Positions 25,711 to 36,836 of a stretch of DNA of 64,000 nt are shown here, in pieces. The notes under the pieces were generated by a model. It was not told the DNA's origin. It did not search any database and saw nothing but the letters and a program-made list of their open reading frames with translations. Every line of letters starts with the position of its first letter. The first letter of the stretch is position 1. The stretch lies in contig JBBHKE010002713.1 in NCBI GenBank assembly GCA_037447655.1, forward strand, positions 62,001 to 126,000, written 5' to 3'. A program made the position numbers and the translations under genes. The stretch comes from Zygnema cylindricum. Taxonomy: Eukaryota; Streptophyta; Zygnematophyceae; Zygnematales; Zygnemataceae.

Positions 25711-26147
25711 GTGTTGTGTATCGACAAAACTCTTATCGCAATGAATTCGATACATCGAACATCGAATGGTCAAAGGACCCGATACATCGCTCCGGGACCA
25801 ATAAAATCATCGTTATATAATTGGTGGGAGGTGGTGTTCGTACAGCTTTAGTACGGAAATAATGTATGGAAAATCGTACGGCAGACTCCCCCCCTCGCCC
25901 CCCCACCCGCCCCCGCATGCGGGGCTCTCCATGGGGGGGTGCTTATTTTTATTTGGAACCCAACGTCGCTTCGACATATCGCAGATTAAACATATCGGGT
26001 TATAAACATATCGGCATATCGAGACGATATTTTGTTAAACGTCGTGGTATTGAGCTTCTGGATATATCGAGATGGTATGTTGATTATCGGGTACCCAAAA
26101 ATAAGTACGTAATGAATAATGGCAAGGGGGCCCTCGATACACAACAC
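25711..26147 (+). mobile_element. TIR element with 14-bp ends GTGTTGTGTATCGA
   Basis: Exact 14-bp inverted termini 437 bp apart. The interior is rich in CGATA strings and carries a C-rich insert (25887-25940) unlike the rest. Non-coding. Confidence 0.72.
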
Positions 26148-26158
26148 CACACCACAGT

Positions 26159-26668
26159 ACAAAGGTCGCAAAAGTCAAAATTTATGATACCCTAATCCAA
26201 TGCTTTTTTTTTTTTCAAAATCTGAACACCCGAAATCCGGCCGAGTTATGTCACGCTCCGAAATTGTTATCCGGTACCCGATACGCGTTTACGAAAAGAA
26301 AGGTAATCGAAACTCGATTTCTCGCGACTACCCGTACCCGACCGTACCCCTATATGTACAAAATTAGTGGTACATCTCCTTTATACCTTCCTCGATACCA
26401 AGAGTACAAAGTAAAATAATGTTGCATAGTACGGACACCACAATACAGTTATGTAATGTACTGTACTCTATTGGAACGTACACACGAAACCTTAATTTTT
26501 TTTCGTATTTTGCTTACCCGGGTGTACCCGAATTTGTTTTTATTTTTTTGAATCAGCCGACCAAATCCGGCCGCCCCCCAAAATTTTGCACCTGAATCCG
26601 TCCCCGATCCAACGCGGCCGATCGGGTACGAATCGGGTACTGATACAAGTACCCGATTGCGACCTCTG
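26159..26668 (-). mobile_element. hAT-type non-autonomous element, diverged copy
   Basis: Ends CAAAGGTCGCAA and TTGCGACCTCTG. Inverted relative of 27128-27575 (shared TACCCGTACCCG-type and GTACTTTGTACTC / GAGTACAAAGTA regions). Flanking duplication is not clean. Confidence 0.68.
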
Positions 26669-27127
26669 CTAGTACAGTAGTAATAATAGCATATAGGCGG
26701 CCGTAATTTACAGTTCTTGAACCTAAAATAGTATTAACAATGCTATTATTTTCTTTACGATAACATAGGTACTGTTTAACTACATAACTGTTTATTAGAG
26801 GGTGTTTAAACAGTGGAATGTACGAAATGTGCACGAATACGATGTACGAAAACTGCTCGTTAGTTCGTATTAATTTACTAGAAAGTGTCAAATAAGAGAA
26901 AGTGAGTGTCGTCGACACGAGACAACGCACTATGTTTCGATTCGTAATAATAATTATCACATGTTCAAATGTCGATTATGTGAACACATAGTTATCGGCT
27001 CCTCTATGGGAATGTGTATGTGAATTATTGTGATGTGTGTTAATTTAAAGATCTGTTTGTTAGGTTTAGGTCGTTGGACCCGTTGCTTAACCACTAATCA
27101 TTTATGTACTCAAATAGCCATTCACGG

Positions 27128-27575
27128 CAGAGGTCGCAAACGGTTAACCGAAACCGTAACCGACCGTTAACCGACCGCCCGCGTCGGATCCGGAAAGGAT
27201 TCGGTTGCCAAATTTGGGGAGTCGGGCAGATTCGGGCGGGTGATTCACGAAAAAAAAAAAATCGGTTACGGTCGGGTAAGCAAAAAACGAAAAAAAATGA
27301 AGGTTTGTACTGTCCATACTATCTAACATTATTGTACTTTGTACTCTTGGTATCGTGGAAGTACGTGACATAATTTTATACTTTTTCGGGTACGGGTGGG
27401 TAGGGGTAGTTGCGAGAAATCGAGTTTCGGTTAACTTTTTTTTCGTAAACGAGTTTCGGGTAACGGTTAACAATTTAGGAGCGTGACATAACCCAGTCGG
27501 GCGTCGGGTACTCAGATTTTGAAAAAAAAAACGGTCGGTTTCGGTTATCATTTTTTTTTACTTTAGCGACCTCTG
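27128..27575 (+). mobile_element. hAT-type non-autonomous element with 8-bp target duplication
   Basis: 448 bp bounded by CAGAGGTCGCAAA and AGCGACCTCTG, flanked by ATTCACGG at 27120-27127 and 27576-27583. The target is itself an end of a TA-MITE (AATAGCCATTCACGGTGTA when joined). Confidence 0.85.
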
Positions 27576-28205
27576 ATTCACGGTGTAATTTACCGTTTGA
27601 ACGTGTGGCATACTATGGGCCGGTGCTTTAATTGGAGAAATATTATTCTACATCGCGGTTAAAAAATTGGGTGACTTAATTAGAGTTTAGTAAAAGGTTT
27701 ACTTATCTATATGGCCTCTGGTTTAAACCTCGATACATGTGTTTTTAATTTACTTTTTGAAGCCGGGCCAAGAAAAATCAGCGACTAAACAAAGGACATC
27801 TTGCCATGAATCGACATCGTTTGTTTGGACGGTTGGGACAACCTGAAATTGGCGGCTAATCCATGTTTAATGAACGGCTCTTAGGTACCAAATCTGGCAT
27901 CCGTTCAATACATTTTCCGTTCCAATGGCCAAGTCAAAAAGTCTAAAAGCTTAAACCCCGATTGCTTCTGTCGTCCCAACCACGATTCCGGTGAACATCT
28001 ATGGTACTGGTTCTGACATGCATGCACGGTCTGGAATTTCCATACCCTTGGAAAGGTTCGTACTGATCTCTATCAAAAATGTCTATATACTGGAGTATAA
28101 ATACTAAGAAATTGCCATAGCAACGCCCATAGAGCGTCTCTCTCAATCACTTCTCCTTCCTACCGGCCGTTATCACCTTAAGCCCTGCATTCCTCTCGGT
28201 AGTTC

Positions 28206-28213
28206 TATAAATA
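28206..28213 (+). promoter_or_regulatory. TATA box of the small 94-aa gene
   Basis: TATAAATA lies 78 bases before the ATG at 28291. A start of transcription about 30 bases downstream would leave a 5' leader of roughly 50 bases. Position and sequence are observed; promoter function is inferred. Confidence 0.5.
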
Positions 28214-28290
28214 CTTGATAATAAGGATCCTACGTAATACTTCAATTCTATTCAAAGTGCCCTGTCCAAGGTTAGGACCAAACTGTGTAA

Positions 28291-28575
28291 ATGGGGAATG
28301 TGGATTCGGTTCCCGTCGCATCACAGGTGAAGTCTTTAGTTCAAGCATGTTCCGGTGATATGGCTGGAGCTGAAGCTACTCAACACGCCTTTTCAAAACG
28401 TTGTGTGGTGATCTCCCAAATACGCTCCGCCGGGGAAGCGATGCTGGGCAATGAAGAAGCCGCACTCCAAACGCAGCTTGAATTCATTGCGCCGGAAAAT
28501 TTAGCAACACAGGCAGGCCTGATTGGTGCGATCCTCGGACCCGTCGCAGGTGCTTTGGAGAAGCGCTTGCCCTAG
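28291..28575 (+). CDS. Small duplicated-motif protein with N-myristoylation signal, 94 aa
   Basis: Single open exon of 94 codons. The N terminus MGNVDS fits the N-myristoylation consensus (Gly2, Ser6), suggesting membrane anchoring. The body holds two copies of one motif: residues about 8-34 (PVASQVKSLVQACSGD, ending ATQHAF) and about 39-65 (VVISQIRSAGEAMLGN, ending QTQLEF). Both share a pattern V.SQ.(K/R)S...A..G(D/N)..A..TQ..F. The C-terminal third is a hydrophobic, Gly/Ala-rich segment (AGLIGAILGPVAGAL). I recall short eukaryotic proteins with similar repeats but no defined function, so none is assigned. A TATAAATA box lies 78-85 bases upstream. The GC-rich, repeat-free sequence contrasts with its transposon-laden flanks. 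Confidence 0.72.
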   Translation: MGNVDSVPVASQVKSLVQACSGDMAGAEATQHAFSKRCVVISQIRSAGEAMLGNEEAALQTQLEFIAPENLATQAGLIGAILGPVAGALEKRLP

Positions 28576-28818
28576 CAGGTTCTGGCCACGGTTGTGGCCA
28601 TGAAGTAAACACGTGTGGAAAAGCATCGGCATCAGATGAGCACGGAGAAGGATGAGATGAATATCAAGACGGTGATTGGAAGATCGTGTAATCATGCCAT
28701 TTTCATTGATGCTTGTGTTTTTGTGTTACGTTTCAGTGGTTGTAAGAAACGAGCGAAGACATCGTCTGTTTTTCTGTTTGTTCGATGCATATATCGCATC
28801 AAGGACATGACATTGTAG

Positions 28819-30500
28819 ATTGTCTTCAGGTTGCAAATGACAGATACTCAGATTTTGTACAGTTCAATACAGGGAATAACATGTGTACGTCCAGTTGACT
28901 CCTGTGTTTGTTGTGTTTGTTACTATTGCCAAATGAATATGTTGGCTACTTTGTACTCGTTCATTTTTGTATTATGTATGTTTGTACATCAATGAATATG
29001 CGATGTGTTTACTGTTTATCAACCGAATCATGTGGTCATATTTGACAAAAAGGCGAACTCGCAGCATATGTTTTGAGTATGTATACATTGTTTAGTTCAT
29101 TCCTGAGTGTAATACTTGTCGTGTTCAGTTACATTTCAATATCATTACCTTTTATCCTGGATACACCTTGCAATGTGTCACTTTAGAAAACCAACGACTT
29201 AGGCAATTTCTAATTACGGTTTACACATTTTTCAACATGAGCATGAAACCAACAAATGCGTGCAAACATAATTTCATCGATGCATTTCCACTATCACCAT
29301 GCTTAGCAACTTCACATCGTGGTTAAGTCAATTGTATGGTTATGGGCTAGAGTGATGTTGAAAATTAAAAAGCCCTTCACACCCTTTCAATTTTTTTTTG
29401 CCAATGTCAGAACTCTTCAAGCTGTCTGAGTTAAACAACAATAATAGCGGATATTTTCAACTTGTACCTTGATGTTTGGAGAGCCCTAAAACAACAGAAG
29501 AGCGGAAATTACCTCTGAAGTAATAACATTTTTTTGGAAATAGGTGCAAAACCATTAATTAAATGAAGCTCGGTACATCTGAAAGTACGGTTTCACATAC
29601 AGCTCCTACTGACCATTTGACGTCATTACAAAGTTTGTTATTGTTCTGTCAATTGTCCAAGAAGTCAAGTTCTGTCTGCACGATATTTTTTATCTGTTAA
29701 TTGCATGCTCTTTTCACACCGGCAGTGACATTATTTGTGTTTATGTCACTGCTATTTCCTGCCTTTTGTAGAAAGCAGACTAATGGCGAATTTGACGACA
29801 ATGGTATACTCACAATCAGATGTATCATTTGAAAATTTTGGTCGACAAGGTTTAGACATTAAAAATTGCAAAAAAGAATTTTGACATTCAAATACATCAA
29901 CTTACACTTAACATTGAAAATTATTCACGAGATTCTCATTAGTAAAGTTGTGTTGTTTTTTTAAATTAGATTTTTACCTCTAAGAATGATAAACTCACAA
30001 TGGAATTTGTTCATAAGACGCTGACATTGTTGGGAGGATTTTTTTACATTCAAACTTTTTGGTACGATTTAAACTTACCAATAAGATTCCGACATTCTGA
30101 CGTCATCAGAAGGGCCGCTGAGGCTGATGTTGCCAGATCCGGCAACAGATCTTTTGACGGGAAGAATCCTACAGTCAAACTGGTCTTCAACATTAATATT
30201 TCCCATGAATATTTATTAAAACAGGAAGCTGAATTGGCATTCAAGCTCATTGACAAGATTTCAAATCTAGACATAATTTTTTTTTAACAGAACATGAAAT
30301 TTTGACATTCAAGCTTGTTGGTACGATTTCAAACCTACAAATGAGACTCCAACATTCAGACTGGCGGGGAGATTCTTACAGTCGAATTGCTCCTCAATAT
30401 TCTTTTCTTGAGAAGTTTCTTGCCGGAACTCTGACCGTCAAGCTCAATGGCTAGATTCTAACGTTTAATTCAAAATTTTCCGGATGAGCTTTAAACAGGC
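28819..30500. other. Gene-free AT-rich stretch
   Basis: No gene seen. 29830-30460 repeats short segments around TTTTGACATTCAA and TTCCGACATTC (at least five degenerate copies), an old dispersed tandem pattern. Confidence 0.45.
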
Positions 30501-30563
30501 GAAAAAGTAATAGTTTCTGGGTAGTTGTAAAAGTAGAATGTATTTTTAGAAAGATGTCCTTTT

Positions 30564-31524
30564 GTTAGTTTTTCCTTCGTCCCAAGTCAGTATTTAAAGA
30601 ATGTGATGTATGCTTGAAACAACAAGTGCTGAGCGAACTACTATTGGACGCTCGAGATCTGCCGTTGACTAGATCGGCAGTTGCAAGCGTAGTTCGCTGC
30701 AACACCACTTTGACTTGCTGTGACGCGTGGCAGGTTGAAAATTCAGAACGGAGGAACGCGCCGAGTTGCTGTGGCCGGCAGGAAAAGCCGTATTGTAGCA
30801 GCGGAGAACACTGTAGCGCCTCATTGAAGAACCGTGCCGTGTACCGTGTAGCTTGTCCGTGAGCAGACGCTCCAGCGATCGAAAATCTGAACCGTACTGT
30901 ACAGTCAACCCTTCGGTTTCAGAATTATTGCAGTATCTAATTTCGAGCACCTGACGTCCACTTTGGTCGAATGGAAGTCTGGTCGTCGTCCCGCGCGTGT
31001 ACACCATAGTTCAAAGATAGGCGTTTTATGGTAGGCCTTTGGTCGGCGACTTTAGCGTAAGTTGTGTTCTGGGCTTTTCATGTGATCTTCTTAGATCGCT
31101 ACTTTGATCAGCGACCGTCCGATCATCCGAATCTGACGGTGTAAAGAAATATTTTTGGTTCGAATGTTTTAATTGGTCCAATTTTTGGTCCGAATGTTTT
31201 AATTGGTCCAAATAGGTCCGAATACAATATGGGTCTTAAGGTCATATTGTATGTTTTGCATACAATAGGCATATTGTATGGGCCTACTTTCACCTGCTTT
31301 TGAACTATGGTGTACACAAAGGAACGATTTCAAACGCGGTAGATTCTGTACGCGGTTGACTACTTCCAAAGAGCCACGGCAGTCTCGGCCGGTGCGACGT
31401 TACGGTTATTCCTGCCGGCCATCGCAATTCGCCGCGTTCCTCCAGTCTGATTTTTCTAACCTGCAGCACGTCGCAGTCAGTCAAAGTGGCGACGCAGCCG
31501 AGCGTACGCCTACAACCGTCGATG
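30564..31524 (+). mobile_element. Foldback unit A (interrupted, right end truncated)
   Basis: Starts GTTAGTTTTTCCTTCGTCCC. Its two halves are inverted relatives (GCAGGTTGAAAATTCAGAAC on the left against CTGATTTTTCTAACCTGCAG on the right). It matches unit B (32701-33462) and is split by a hAT-type MITE at 31005-31309. The last about 130 bp are missing at the junction with the truncated gene's 3' flank. Confidence 0.75.
31005..31309 (+). mobile_element. hAT-type MITE 'CATAGTTC', copy 1
   Basis: 305 bp with ends CATAGTTCAAA and TTTGAACTATG, flanked by GTGTACAC on both sides (30997-31004, 31310-31317). The empty site is visible in unit B as GTGCACAC on the other strand. Confidence 0.9.
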
Positions 31525-31749
31525 TTGTTACGATTCATTGAAAGAATCGTACGCGCGCGAAATCAGTTCGATTTCGCGAAGTACCGTACCTTCCAGATTT
31601 TACCGAAAGTACTCATACGTACGTTTCTATAAATTTCTATTCGTTTTGCGAAATGAATTTGTCGTTTCGTTTCGCGTTTAGATTGTCGTACGTTTTTAGA
31701 TTTTTCTAGTACTTTCGTTTTGGTTTGTCGTTTTGCAATGTTTCAGTCC

Positions 31750-32605
31750 TTAGTGAAATTTAGAGTATTCTAGCTTAATCTGCGGACAGGTGGCAGATTT
31801 CTGGAGGCTTCTTGGCGGCGCACGCTCACACTGGTCGCCAGTGCTGGTTCCCGCATTATCCGAGCAGATGAAGGAGGCCTCTCCGGAACTATCGACCTCA
31901 ATAATCTCTCCACTCACGGAGTCCATAACGTATGGCCCTACTGCCGAGTCAGGCGATCCGTCCAAACTGAAATGGACCACAAATTTCATGTCAATTCTAT
32001 TTGTAATTCTCAAAGGAGGATTTGCATGAAACGTACATCTGAAATAGATCGAAGTAAAAGTATAATGCATTTTTTATTTTCTGAGTAGAAAGGAGAATAG
32101 ATTCCTATTTTGTGCACTTTGTCACAAAATTTAATGTCTTGCTTTACCCTTGGAACCCCTTCTCACTCACCACTCTCTCACCCTCTAGCCTTTCCATCCA
32201 ACTCCCTGCTGATGAATTTCAACTCTACATGTTTACCATTCAATTCCATGCAAAGAATCCTAGTTTTATATTTTGGGAAACATCCCCAAATGGAGAAAAC
32301 AAGTTGGGTCTTCGATCCTACCTTATGCTTGGGATGGTCGCGTTGTCCGGGGAAAGGAAAAAGTCGCAGAGAGGGAAGGAAGTGTAAGAGACTGTCATCA
32401 ACGTTCGAGCAGACACGCGGTTCGACATATTTTCAACGTCCATCCTCATTCCGAAACTGCGTGCAGCCTCTGCACAAGAAATACTGTAGCTCATCGCCAT
32501 CGCCACAGCACCACACATTACCAAACTCCAACCAAGTTTGGGGGGCAGATTTGCTCTAGCCGTGAGATTCTTATTTGTCCTCACCCTGTCTCTTAGAATC
32601 ACCAT
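31750..32605 (-). CDS. Truncated inverted paralogue of the hydroxyproline-rich glycoprotein, 2 exons
   Basis: Head-to-head copy of the gene starting at 33570. Exon 1 32605-32322 encodes the signal peptide (SLVMCGAVAMAMSYS, cleavage after AEA) and FPLCDFFLS; exon 2 32038-31750 encodes most of the first globular domain up to GTSTGDQ. There homology stops and the reading frame runs through unrelated sequence to a stop 27 codons on. The Pro-rich rod, second domain and third exon are missing, but downstream homology resumes at 31745-31524 (matching 36620-36836), so an internal deletion of about 1.1 kb is implied. The frame is fully open for 190 residues with the donor and acceptor conserved, and lacks the extra base seen in the other copy. 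It is either a recently truncated pseudogene or a short secreted form. Confidence 0.68.
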
Positions 32606-32700
32606 GATTGACCTTTGACTAAGAACAAAGATTCGAGAGCCTAATAGTTTTTAATGGGTTTAAGAAAAAGAGGAATATACTCTTAGATGGTTGCTCCGTT

Positions 32701-33462
32701 GTTAGTTTCCTCCTCCGTCCCAAGTCACTATTTAAAGAGAGTGTTGTGAGCTTGAAATAGTGAGTGGTGTGAATATAAAGGGAGAGAAATACTTTTGGAC
32801 GCTCTAGATCTGCCGTTGGCTACATCGACGGTTGTAGGCGTACGCTCGGCTGCGCACGACTTTGGCTCGCTGCGACGTGCGGCAGGTTGAAAATTGAGAC
32901 CGGAGGAACGCGGCGAATTGCGGTGGCCGGCAGGAAAAATCGTAATGTCGCACCGGCCGAGACTGCCGCGGCTCCTTGGAAGTCGTAGACCGCGAACAGA
33001 AGTTACCGCGCTTGGAATCGTTCCTTTTGTGCACACGCGCGGAACGGCGACCAGACTTCAATTCGACCAAAGTGGCCGTCAGGCGCTCGAAATTAGATAC
33101 TGCACCAAATCTGAGTCCGAAGCGTGAATTGTACGGTTCACATTTTCAAGCGCTGGAGCGTCTGTTCACGGACACGCTACACGGTACACTGTACGGTTCT
33201 TCAAGGAGGCGCTACGGTCTTCTCCGGCGCTACAGTACGGCTTTTCCTGCCGGCCACAGCAACTCGCCGCGTTCCTCCGTTCTGAATTTTCAACCTGCCA
33301 CGCGTCACAGCCAGTCAAAGTGCCGCAGCGAACTACGCTTGCGACCGTCGACTTAGTCAACCGCAGATCTGGAGCGTCCAGAAGTGGTTCGCTCAGCACT
33401 CACTGTTCCAAGCTTAACATCACTTTCTTTAAATACTGACTTGGGACGAAGGAAAAATTAAC
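32701..33462 (+). mobile_element. Foldback unit B between the divergent glycoprotein genes
   Basis: 762 bp with arms of about 370 bp: left GTTAGTTTCCTCCTCCGTCCC, right GGACGAAGGAAAAATTAAC. Arms share TATTTAAAG, AGATCTGCCGTTG-like and GGAGGAACGCGGCGA segments. It occupies the whole shared upstream region of two head-to-head genes, so it may act as their promoter region. Confidence 0.8.
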
Positions 33463-33569
33463 AAAAAGGCATCCCTCTAAGAATACATTCCACTTTTACA
33501 ACAACCTAAGAAGAATCCATCAAATCAATTTAGGCATTCGAATATTTGTTCATCCTTCACGGAGCAGCC

Positions 33570-36500
33570 ATGCTGGTACTAAGAGAGAGTGAGAGGACGA
33601 AAAAAAATATCATGACAAGGGCAAATCTGCCTCCCAAACTTGGTTGGAGCCTGGTACTGTGTGCCGTAGCGATGGCGATGAGCTACACTATTTCTTGTGC
33701 AGAGGCTGCACGCAACTTCGGAATGAGAATGGACCGTGGAATGTCGAACCGCGTGTCTGCCCGGACTTTGATGACAGTTTCTTCCACTTCCTTCCCTCTC
33801 TGCGACTTTTTCCTTTTCCCGGACAACGAGACCATCCCAAGCATCAGGTAGGATCGAAGACCCAACTCGGGTTTTCCATGTGGGTGTGTTGAAATGCTGG
33901 AATCTTTAGATGGATATGAAAGTTCAAAATGTGAAATTTATCAGCTGGGAGTTGGGATGGAGAGGCTAGAGGAAGAGAGAGTGATGAGCGAGAAAGTAGC
34001 GATTACAGAGGGAGAGAACGGAAGAGGTACGGAGGGGAGCCGGGACGAAAGGAACGAGGGAGGGAGAGAGGTAGGGAAATAGGTAGGTAGGTACATGGTA
34101 GGCAGGTAGGTAGCGCTTTGTACGGGAACGGGGAAAGGAATTGGGAGGGGGGAAAGAAGAGGGAATGAGGGGAAATGATTGTGGAGGGGAGACAGTGAGT
34201 GAGTATTTCGGGAACAAGAGAGAGGGGAGGGGAGTGAGGGAAATGATAGAGGTGGTATTGCGGGTACAGTATATTTCCGACCTTCCATTCTTCTCCCCCT
34301 TACCCCCTCGGCCATTCTCCCCTTTTTCCCATCTCCCTATGTGTTCTCCTCACTTTCTTTCCCATTTTTCTCCTTTCTCTACCAGGCCTATTCTCCCTTT
34401 CTAAGCATCTTTCCATACTACAGCTAAACCCTTTCTTATGCCCGGCCTAAGTTGAAAATTTGCAAATTTGCAGTGAGATGACATTTTTGTGTTGCTCGTG
34501 AAGCCCGTATTACAAGTCCGATCGGATTTTATTGTGTTTTTTGAAATTTGTACATAACCTGTTTTCGAAGATGATTATTTTGGCACTACTCGAAACTTTT
34601 TCAAACAAAAGTATCAAAAACATGTTAAAATACCTGTTTACTCTTTTCACTCATAACTTGGAAGCACCATAAATTTCTTAAATCTTTACATTTTGGTAAT
34701 TTTATTTCCTTGTTGGTCAATGTTCTCTTCTTATTCCTGTTTACTAAAATCCGGGATTCAGTCCAGTATTCTGCTGTTGATCAGAGTGTTGATTTTTTTT
34801 CGTCATTTTGTGATTTATCTTTTAAAGGCTGAATTCTTTGCAGGAAATTTATGAATTTTGATTACACGTACTCCGGTGTGTCTTCTATTGTAGCGCAATT
34901 TATTGTTACTGCCCTAATATACTAAAGACTGTTTTAAAGGCTCAACCGGTTTGCATATTGAGTCATAATGTTCGGTCCAAAACGCCCAACTCTGGTGTTT
35001 ATTTTCCGTGATCTCTCCATTTAAAAACTTTTGAGGTCTCATTGCAGAAGTAATAAACATGGACTTTCTACCAATCCTTACATCAATTTTACCACTGTCC
35101 ATATGCAATATTTTTTTTCCACGCTTTTGGGAAACAATTGTAACAACGATATAGCAAGAAAATTGAAGTTTTGTGACGAATGCACAAAATACGAATTCTA
35201 TCCTCCTTTCTACTCGGAAAATAGCATTATAATTTTGCATGTTTTCACAAACTTCGATCTATTTCAGATGTACGTTTCATGCAAATCCTCCTTTGAGAAT
35301 TACAAATAGAATTGACATGAAATTTGTGGTCCATTTCAGTTTGGACGGATCGCCTGACTCGGCAGTAGGGCCATACGTTATGGACTCTCGTGAGTGGAGA
35401 GATTATTGAGGTCGATAGTTCCGGAGAGGCCTCCTTCATCTGCTCGGATAATGCGGGAACCAGCACTGGCGACCAGTTTTATGTCAACGGACAACAAGCT
35501 CAGATCAAGTTCCGCACCTTCAACTCGGTAAGTTTCGAATGTAGAAAGAATCCAAAACCGAAATTTCTAGCTTTATTGGCAGATGATGATATGTCACGGA
35601 TCGAACTCTAATTTTCAAAACAGTTGCAAGTCCATGTGCCGAAACTAGTTCTTTTTCAGAAATTAAAACAATTGGTGAACAAGCATACAAGGAACGGAAG
35701 GTGAAAATACCATAAATATAGAAAGCCGTAATAACGCTACATGGATTGTCAGTTGAGGCTTACGGATCACAATTTGGCATCTGTTGCAGGCGCCGAAGAG
35801 CTACTTCCAGAATTCGTGCTTTGTGATTCCTCTCACCGCGGTACAAATTCCAAGAGGCAATAGCGTCCTAAACCTCAACTTGGGCGACACAAACCAGGAA
35901 ATTTATCCCGATGAACGCAGATGCCTTGTCTTTGCCACGGGCCCCTCAACGGCACCGTGCACCTGTTCCTTTAAAACTTTTCCCACACCGCCTCCTCCGT
36001 CACCGTCCCCTCCTCCACCATCCCCTCCTCCTCCTTCACCTTCACCTCCCCCTCCTTCGCCTTCACCTCCTCCTCCTTCACCTTCGCCTCCTCCACCATC
36101 CCCTCCTCCTCCTTCACCTTCACCTCCCCCTCCTTCACCCTCCCCTCCTCCTCCTTCACCTTCACCCCCACCTCCATCACCACCCCCACCTCCACCGTCT
36201 TCCCCTCCTCCTTCGCCTTCACCACCTCCACCATCACCTCCTCCTCCACCCCCTCCTTCACCGCCACCTCCTCCCGCTTGCAACACCTCTTGCCCATCCA
36301 CTCCTTTGGAGCTCTGTGACTTTTATTTTGCGGGATACAAGAGCACGATCCCAACGATTGCGCTTGTAAATGGCGAGGGAACGAGTTTGAGTACCGGTTT
36401 GAGGACAAGTAAAACGGGAGCTGAGATTGTCGTCGAGGTGGACGAGTCCGGTTCAGCTCTCTTCCGAGAATGTCCGGCGTGTACTAACACTGTCGGAAAT

Positions 36501-36623
36501 CAATTCTACCTAAATGGGGAAGATGCTGTTTTGAAAGCGCGGACCTTCCAAACATCACCAGGCATCGATTACTTCCGTAGCCGTTGTGTCATGTTGCCCA
36601 TTAGTGTGTTCAGAATCAGCTAA
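33570..36623 (+). CDS. Secreted hydroxyproline-rich glycoprotein, pherophorin-like layout, 3 exons
   Basis: Probable cell-wall or extracellular-matrix protein. Exons 33570-33847, 35268-35527, 35790-36623 (GT-AG, phases agree), about 456 residues once one extra base in exon 2 (35385-35391) is discounted. Residues 1-46 form a signal peptide (basic n-region, core SLVLCAVAMAMSY, cleavage after AEA). A first globular domain begins at FPLCDFFLF and ends before the Pro-rich rod encoded at 35983-36279, which is built of SPPPP and SPSPPPP units. A second globular domain follows (ELCDFYFAGYKSTIP to RCVMLPISVFRI). The two domains resemble each other (CDFxF, GNQFYLNG versus GDQFYVNG, RSRCVMLPI versus QNSCFVIPL), so it is an internal duplication around a rod, as in volvocine pherophorins. 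I infer the pherophorin relation from layout, not from a diagnostic motif. The start Met is conserved in the inverted paralogue. Confidence 0.83.
33866..35267 (+). other. Intron 1 of the full-length glycoprotein gene
   Basis: 1420-bp intron (from 33848) compared with 283 bp in the truncated paralogue. It holds a purine-rich block (33955-34240), a GGTA-type repeat (34080-34115) and unique AT-rich DNA; no gene seen. Confidence 0.6.
35983..36279 (+). repeat. Coding Ser-Pro4 repeat rod
   Basis: In-frame tandem repeat of (S)PPPP and SPSPPPP units in exon 3 of the glycoprotein gene, about 95 codons, nearly all Pro and Ser. Such runs are substrates for prolyl hydroxylation and arabinosylation in green-lineage wall proteins. 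Codons alternate CCT, CCC and CCA, so the frame is under protein-level constraint rather than being a pure microsatellite. Confidence 0.9.
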
Positions 36624-36836
36624 ACGAAAGTACTAGACAAAACTAGAAGTACTATCGTACTAAACTAGACGTACGAAAATTCTAGACGCGAAACGAAACG
36701 ACAAATTCATTTCGCGAAACCTATAGAACTTTCACGTAACTGTACTTTTGATATATTCAAGAAAGTACAGTTTTTCTTTCGCGAAATCAAACTGATTTCG
36801 CGTGCGTACGATTCTTTCAATGAATCGTAACATTTG

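Larger units (their letters stand above)
31524..36836. repeat. Large inverted duplication of the glycoprotein locus
   Basis: Left arm 31524-32690 and right arm 33465-36836 (with deletions and a longer intron) are inverted relatives centred on unit B. Matching pairs: exon 1, exon 2, and the 3' flank with AACGAAAGTACTAGA and TTCTTTCAATGAATCGTAAC. Confidence 0.85.

Noticed and set aside
26553-26960. 135-codon minus-strand ORF
   Set aside because: Overlaps the end of a hAT-type element and runs into AT-rich DNA with no protein-like composition.
30614-33399. ORFs of 77-126 codons containing VASVVRC, DAWQVENSERRN and related strings
   Set aside because: They fall in the arms of foldback units A and B and are similar only because the arms are repeats; no domain or splice support.
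35903-36301. Antisense Gly-Glu-rich ORF opposite the Pro-rich rod
   Set aside because: A mirror image of the Ser-Pro codons on the coding strand; no independent evidence.
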